A stretch of DNA of 64,000 nt from Nonomuraea jiangxiensis (GTDB taxonomy: Bacteria; Actinomycetota; Actinomycetes; Streptosporangiales; Streptosporangiaceae). Position 1 is the stretch's first letter. Each line of letters starts with the position of its first letter. The notes beneath the pieces were generated by a model. The model saw only the letters and a program-made list of their open reading frames with translations, had not been told where the DNA came from and did no database searches. This document shows positions 59,767 through 64,000 of this stretch, in pieces. The position numbers and the translations under genes are program-made. Location of the stretch: assembly GCF_900099965.1 (NCBI RefSeq), contig NZ_FNDJ01000008.1, positions 310,001 to 374,000 of the forward strand, given 5' to 3'.

Positions 59767-60654
59767 TCAGGCGGTGAGCGCGGCGCCGCTGGTGATCAGG
59801 AGGATCACGTCCACGGCCGCCACGGCGACGGCGGTGACGAACGGCAGCCGGGCGGACCTGCCGGCCAGCAGCAGCCCCGTGGCCGCCAGGGCGAAGGCGG
59901 CGGCCACGGCCGACCAGCCCGCCACCCCGGGGGCGGCGCCTCCAGGGCCGAAGACGAGCAGGCAGGTGGCGGCCAGCAGCGGCACGGGAATCAGGAGGCG
60001 TACGCGGCCGGCGCCCAGGCGCTGCGGCCAGCCGCGTACGCCGGTGCGCAGGTCGCCCTCGATGTCCGGCAGCACGTTGGCCAGGTGCGCGCCCACACCG
60101 AGCAGCGCGGCGGCCACGACCGCCCACCAGGCGGGCCACGGCTCACCCGGCAGGCCCAGCGTCACGAAGGCCGGCAGCACGCCGAACCCCACCGCGTAGG
60201 GCGCCCACGACAGCAGAGTCGCCTTCAGCCCGAAGTCGTATGCCCAGGCCGCCAGCACCCCCGCGAGGTGCAGCCCGCCCGCCAGCCAGCCGGAGGCCAG
60301 CGACAGCGGCACGCAGCAGGCCAGCGCCACGAGCGCGGCGATCCAGACGGCACGCGCGCTCACCGTGCCGCCCGCGACGGGCTTGCCCGCGCGCCCGGCC
60401 GCCGCGTCCCGCTCGGCGTCGATCGCGTCGTTGCACCACCCGATGGAGAGCTGCCCCGCCAGCACGGCCGCGCCCGCCAGCACGCATCCGACCGCGTCCC
60501 GCCCCGTGGCCACGGCCAGCGCGGTGACCAGGGCGGTCACGGCCGCGGTCGGGCCGGGATGGCACGCACGCGCCAGCCCGGCGGCCCGAATGAGCGCCGC
60601 CCGCCCCGGCCGATCGCGCACGACGGCGGCGGCCGCGGGTTCGGGATCAGTCAC
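59767..60654 (-). CDS. UbiA-family prenyltransferase
   Basis: About 295 residues, polytopic. The first Asp-rich motif is SIGWCNDAIDAERDAAAGRA with Asn75, Asp76, Asp79 and Asp83. The second is NVLPDIEGDLRTG. These bind prenyl diphosphate through Mg. The GTG at 60654 is preferred; ATG 60696 would add 14 residues. It is divergent from the type III PKS (122 bases between starts), with a shared promoter region. It could prenylate the phenolic product in the membrane. Confidence 0.88.
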   Translation of the reverse strand: MTDPEPAAAAVVRDRPGRAALIRAAGLARACHPGPTAAVTALVTALAVATGRDAVGCVLAGAAVLAGQLSIGWCNDAIDAERDAAAGRAGKPVAGGTVSARAVWIAALVALACCVPLSLASGWLAGGLHLAGVLAAWAYDFGLKATLLSWAPYAVGFGVLPAFVTLGLPGEPWPAWWAVVAAALLGVGAHLANVLPDIEGDLRTGVRGWPQRLGAGRVRLLIPVPLLAATCLLVFGPGGAAPGVAGWSAVAAAFALAATGLLLAGRSARLPFVTAVAVAAVDVILLITSGAALTA

Positions 60655-60776
60655 AAGGTGATCGTAGACCGGGCGATCGCCGCGGAGAATTCCCACGCCC
60701 TACGCATGGCTTAAATGACCATTTCAAAGGGAAACGTGCGGGGAGTGATAGTTGTCGGCTGCTGAGGGAGAACTGC

Positions 60777-61829
60777 ATGTCCCGTATCGCCGCAGTCCGT
60801 TGTGCTTTCCCTCCCCACCGGTACCCGCAGTCCGAACTCACCGACCTGGCCGCCCGCGTGTGCCTGCCGGAGAACGCCGACCGGCGCCTCCTCGACCGCC
60901 TGCACCGCAGCGCCCGGGTGGACTACCGCCACCTCGCCCTGCCCATCGAGCAGTACGAGAAGCTCAACGGCTTCGGCGCCGCCAACGACGCCTTCGTCTC
61001 GGTCGCCGTGGACCTGGGGCTCGAAAGCGTGAAGGCCGCCCTGGACGCGGCCGAACTGGAGCCGACCGACGTCGACATGATCATGTTCACGTCGGTGACC
61101 GGCATCGCCGCGCCCTCCATCGACGCCCGGCTGGCGGCGGCGCTCGGCCTGCGGCCCGACGTCAAGCGGGTGCCCGTCTTCGGCCTGGGCTGCGTGGCCG
61201 GAGCGGCGGGCATCGCCAGGATCCACGACTATCTGCGCGGCTGGCCGGACCACGTGGCCGTGCTGCTGTCGGTGGAGTTGTGCTCGCTCACCGTGCAGCG
61301 GGGCGACTCCTCGCCCGCGAACCTGGTCGCCAGCGCGTTGTTCGGCGACGGCGCGGCCGCGGTGGTGGCCTGCGGCGGCGGGCGCGCGGCGGGCGGGCCC
61401 ACCGTCGTGGCCACGCGCAGCCACCTGTATCCGGGCTCCGAGCACGTCATGGGGTGGCAGGTGGGTGACACGGGCTTCCGGGTGATGCTGGACGCGAGCG
61501 TCCCGGCGGTCGTGCGACGTTACCTGCCCGACGACGTACACGGGCTGCTGGCCGAGCACGGCGTGACGGCCGGGGAGGTGACGGCGTGGGTGTGCCATCC
61601 CGGCGGGCCGAAGGTGCTCGAAGCCGTGTCGGACGCGCTCGGCCTGCCCGCGGGCGCGCTCGACGTGACGTGGCGCTCCCTCGCGGCCAACGGCAACCTG
61701 TCCTCCTCCTCGGTCCTGCAGGTCCTCGGTGACACCCTTGCCACCCGGTCGCCCGAGCCGGGAACCTGGGGACTGATCATCGCCATGGGTCCGGGCTTCT
61801 GCTCCGAACTCGTCCTGATCCGCTGGTGA
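60777..61829 (+). CDS. Type III polyketide synthase
   Basis: 350 residues. A chalcone/stilbene-synthase-like ketosynthase with the catalytic triad Cys139 (VPVFGLGCVAGAAG), His274 (VCHPGGPK) and Asn307 (AANGNLSSSSVL). The C-terminal PGFCSELVL is typical. ATG 60777 has a GGGAG site. It condenses an acyl-CoA starter with malonyl-CoA into a pyrone or resorcinol. Gene order with the ICMT-type methyltransferase and flavoprotein matches srsABC of Streptomyces griseus, which makes methylated, hydroxylated alkylresorcinol lipids (established). Confidence 0.93.
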   Translation: MSRIAAVRCAFPPHRYPQSELTDLAARVCLPENADRRLLDRLHRSARVDYRHLALPIEQYEKLNGFGAANDAFVSVAVDLGLESVKAALDAAELEPTDVDMIMFTSVTGIAAPSIDARLAAALGLRPDVKRVPVFGLGCVAGAAGIARIHDYLRGWPDHVAVLLSVELCSLTVQRGDSSPANLVASALFGDGAAAVVACGGGRAAGGPTVVATRSHLYPGSEHVMGWQVGDTGFRVMLDASVPAVVRRYLPDDVHGLLAEHGVTAGEVTAWVCHPGGPKVLEAVSDALGLPAGALDVTWRSLAANGNLSSSSVLQVLGDTLATRSPEPGTWGLIIAMGPGFCSELVLIRW

Positions 61830-61863
61830 CCACACCCATGAACCGACTGCTGGGGACTGCCCT

Positions 61864-62385
61864 ATGACCTGGTATCTGGTGCTCGTCGTACTGGTCGGCC
61901 TGGAGCGCGTGGCGGAGCTCGTCGTCGCCCGGCGCAACGCCGCGTGGAGCATGGCGCGCGGCGGCGTCCTGACCGGCCAGGGGCACTATCCGTGGATGGT
62001 GGCCCTGCACACCGGGCTGCTCGTCTGCGCGCCGCTGGAGGTCGCGCTGACCGGGCGGCCCTTCCTGGCCGCGCTCGGCTGGCCGATGCTCGCCCTCGTC
62101 GTGGCGGCCCAGGGGTTGCGGTGGTGGTGCATCACCGCGCTCGGGCCGCGCTGGAACACGCAGGTGATCGTGGTGCCGGGCCTGCCGCTGGTGACGCGCG
62201 GCCCCTACCGGTTCCGGTGGCTGCGTCATCCCAACTACGTGGCGGTGGCGGTGGAGGGGCTCGCGCTGCCGCTGGTGCACACGGCCTGGGTCACGGCGCT
62301 GGCGTTCACGGTGCTCAACGCCGCGCTGATGGTGGTGCGGATCCGATGTGAGAACGCGGCTCTCGCCCTCGCCCCAGGCCGGTGA
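61864..62385 (+). CDS. Isoprenylcysteine-carboxylmethyltransferase-like (ICMT-type) methyltransferase
   Basis: 173 residues, four to five membrane helices. The C-terminal SAM-binding signature GPYRFRWLRHPNYVAVAVEG is the ICMT/PEMT core. In srs-type clusters such an enzyme O-methylates the alkylresorcinol ring (family knowledge). ATG 61864 has GGGGA upstream, 34 bases after the PKS stop. The flavoprotein gene starts 5 bases after this stop. Confidence 0.9.
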   Translation: MTWYLVLVVLVGLERVAELVVARRNAAWSMARGGVLTGQGHYPWMVALHTGLLVCAPLEVALTGRPFLAALGWPMLALVVAAQGLRWWCITALGPRWNTQVIVVPGLPLVTRGPYRFRWLRHPNYVAVAVEGLALPLVHTAWVTALAFTVLNAALMVVRIRCENAALALAPGR

Positions 62386-62389
62386 CGGC

Positions 62390-63403
62390 GTGATCGACGT
62401 GCTCGTCGCGGGCGGCGGCCCGGCGGGGCTGGCGGTGGCCGTGCACGCGGCGCTGGCGGGGATGGAGGCGGTGGTCGTCGAGCCGCGTGCCTCGCCCGTG
62501 GACAAGGCGTGCGGCGAGGGCGTCATGCCGGGCGGGGTGGCGGCGCTGAAGGCGATGGGGGTGGAGGTCGAGGGGCACGGGTTCCGCGGCATCCACTACC
62601 TCGACGGGCGGCGGGAGGTGCGGGCCGCCTTCGCCGCCGCCCCCGGGCTGGGCGTACGACGTACACACCTGCATGCGGCGCTCGCCCGGCGGGCCGCCGA
62701 GCTGGGCGTCAAGACGGTCACCGGCAAGATCACCCGCGTCGAGCAGGACCGGGACGGCGTGGAGGCCGCCGGGCTGCGGGCCCGCTGGCTGGTGGCCGCC
62801 GACGGGCTGCACTCGCCGCTGCGCCGCTCCCTCGGCCTCGACCTGCCCGCGCGCGGACCCCGCAGGTACGGCCAGCGCAGGCACTACAGGATCGAGCCGT
62901 GGACCGACTTCGTCGAGGTCCACTGGTCGGGCACCGGCGAGGCGTACGTCACGCCCGTCGCCCGGGACCTGATCGGCGTCGCGATACTCAGCTCGGTACG
63001 CCGCGGCTACGACGAGCACCTGCGCGGCTTCCCCGGCCTGACCCGCCGCCTGAGCGGCCCGGCCGTCACCCCCGTGCGCGGCGCGGGCCCGCTGCGCCAG
63101 GCCGTGCGCACCCGCCGCGCGGGCCGCGTCCTGCTGGTCGGCGACGCCGCCGGCTACGTGGACGCGCTCACCGGCGAGGGCGTCTCGCTGGCCGTGCGCT
63201 CGGCCGAACTGCTGGTCAGGTGCCTGGCCGAGGACCGGCCCGAGGACTATGACGGCGCGTGGCTCCGGCTGTCCCGCACCCACCGGCTGCTGACGGGCGC
63301 GCTGGTGCAGGCCGCCCGCCGCCCCGGCACGGCCCGGCTCGTGGTGCCCGCCGCCCGCCGTCTGCCCGGCCTGTTCACCCGCATCGTCAGGATCCTCGCC
63401 TGA
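62390..63403 (+). CDS. FAD-dependent oxidoreductase/hydroxylase (SrsC-like)
   Basis: 337 residues. FAD-binding VLVAGGGPAGLAVAVHAALA is followed by ACGEGVMPGGVAALKAMGV and the GD box RVLLVGDAAGYVDALTGEGV SLA. It probably hydroxylates the aromatic ring of the PKS product. The GTG at 62390 is used because it immediately follows the methyltransferase stop; a GTG at 62348 would overlap that gene by 38 bases. Confidence 0.88.
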   Translation: MIDVLVAGGGPAGLAVAVHAALAGMEAVVVEPRASPVDKACGEGVMPGGVAALKAMGVEVEGHGFRGIHYLDGRREVRAAFAAAPGLGVRRTHLHAALARRAAELGVKTVTGKITRVEQDRDGVEAAGLRARWLVAADGLHSPLRRSLGLDLPARGPRRYGQRRHYRIEPWTDFVEVHWSGTGEAYVTPVARDLIGVAILSSVRRGYDEHLRGFPGLTRRLSGPAVTPVRGAGPLRQAVRTRRAGRVLLVGDAAGYVDALTGEGVSLAVRSAELLVRCLAEDRPEDYDGAWLRLSRTHRLLTGALVQAARRPGTARLVVPAARRLPGLFTRIVRILA

Positions 63404-63628
63404 CCCGCACGCCTCCCAGCCGTCCCTGACGGGCTCTCATCCGTCGATGGCCATCGCCTCGCCGTGGCCAGAACCCCGCAGGTCGCAGGCCCATAGGTGC
63501 GCCGAACTTTGTATGACATTGATTGTTCGCCACGCGGCCGTCGGCGCCGTACAACGCCTTCGCGGTAGACACACCATCGACTCCGGCCGGCGACTCCGCC
63601 GGCCTCTCCCCGAGGCACAAGGAGAGCG

Positions 63629-64000
63629 ATGTTGCGTGTCAGGCCGAGCACCACGCGGGCGTCCGTCGTCGCCGGTCTCCTGACGCTGGTGGCCTGTTCG
63701 GCGGGAGGCGGGACGACGGCGGCAGGCTCCGCCGGGCCGCCACCGCCGGTGACCGCCGACGAGGCTCGCGTGCTCTGGGACGCCGAACAGTCGCTGCTGC
63801 GCGACTGCATGGCGCGGCACGGGTTCGAGTACTGGGCCGCACCGCACGACCCGATCCCCGAGGACCGTGACTTCCCCTACGTGGTCGACGACGTCGGCTG
63901 GGCCCGCCGGCACGGCTACGGCAGCGACATCGTGGACCGCATCGACCGGCTCAGGGACCAGAACCCGAACCGGCGCTACCTTGAGGCGTTGCCCGCGCAG
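63629..64000 (+). CDS. Putative lipoprotein, 3' end outside the window
   Basis: 124 codons are visible from ATG 63629, which has AAGGAGAG upstream. The signal peptide ends with LLTLVACS (Cys23 lipobox), then a Gly/Thr/Pro-rich linker. The domain that follows (EQSLLRDCMARHGFEYW) resembles many uncharacterised actinomycete lipoproteins with a conserved Cys. Function unknown. Confidence 0.8.
   Translation, partial: MLRVRPSTTRASVVAGLLTLVACSAGGGTTAAGSAGPPPPVTADEARVLWDAEQSLLRDCMARHGFEYWAAPHDPIPEDRDFPYVVDDVGWARRHGYGSDIVDRIDRLRDQNPNRRYLEALPAQ

Overview
High-GC actinomycete DNA, with GTG and TTG starts, ATGA/GTGA stop-start overlaps, Tat substrates, F420-type enzymes and DinB/mycothiol-type proteins. 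It most resembles a chromosomal accessory region of a filamentous actinomycete of the Streptosporangiales/Streptomycetales type; the genus cannot be read from the sequence. No rRNA, CRISPR array or replication origin was seen. One tRNA-Ala(UGC)-like gene lies at 40671-40741.

Layout. (1) 1-8582, minus strand: a sugar or sugar-acid catabolic operon. It holds a GntR/UTRA regulator, transaldolase-like aldolase, cupin phosphoglucose-isomerase-like protein, ribose-type ABC transporter (binding protein, double ATPase, permease), FGGY kinase, 2-hydroxyacid dehydrogenase and a truncated shikimate-dehydrogenase-like gene. A perfect 8-4-8 palindrome in front of the cupin gene shares a 10-bp half-site with the regulator's own leader. 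(2) 8840-12881: hydrolase, MarR, TetR, SGNH hydrolase, SRPBCC protein and an SDR relic. (3) 12946-18160, minus strand: a tightly overlapped six-gene envelope operon, with His-rich secreted and membrane proteins, two small FixH/YtkA-like proteins and a two-component system, preceded by a perfect 16-bp palindrome. I infer extracytoplasmic metal handling; this is one of the least explained systems here. (4) 18219-26080: secreted and solitary genes: NTF2-like Tat protein, LVIVD propeller, SUKH protein, signal-less LivK-like protein, AlkC-type DNA repair protein and an F420-type/hemerythrin fusion.

(5) 26081-34225: a mobile-element graveyard around a TetR/hydrolase/MFS/esterase set. It contains a Tn3 transposase C-terminus, a tyrosine-recombinase C-terminus, a Tn7-like end with a TnsA fragment, a transposase-less element made of two opposed ends, and a chimeric aminoglycoside-phosphotransferase-like gene. 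(6) 34667-51000: scattered regulators and secreted proteins (WYL regulator, secreted propeller, lipoprotein, X-Pro dipeptidyl-peptidase, LLM oxidoreductase, TetR with paired operators and a frameshifted SDR, calcineurin-like phosphoesterase, LysR with a Tat-exported SDR), and several more relics.

(7) 51103-58533: a GntR/UTRA regulator facing a strong promoter overlapped by an inverted repeat. This drives a coupled operon for an LsrB/RhaS-like lipoprotein, double ATPase, two permeases, a PfkB kinase and an ADP-ribosylglycohydrolase; I infer uptake of an N-glycoside or ribosyl compound that is hydrolysed and phosphorylated inside. (8) 58593-63403: a secondary-metabolite locus with type III polyketide synthase, ICMT-type methyltransferase and FAD oxidoreductase in the order of the SrsABC phenolic-lipid pathway, plus a UbiA prenyltransferase and a geranylgeranyl-reductase-like flavoprotein, which suggests a prenylated or reduced phenolic lipid or quinol. 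The window ends inside a lipoprotein gene.
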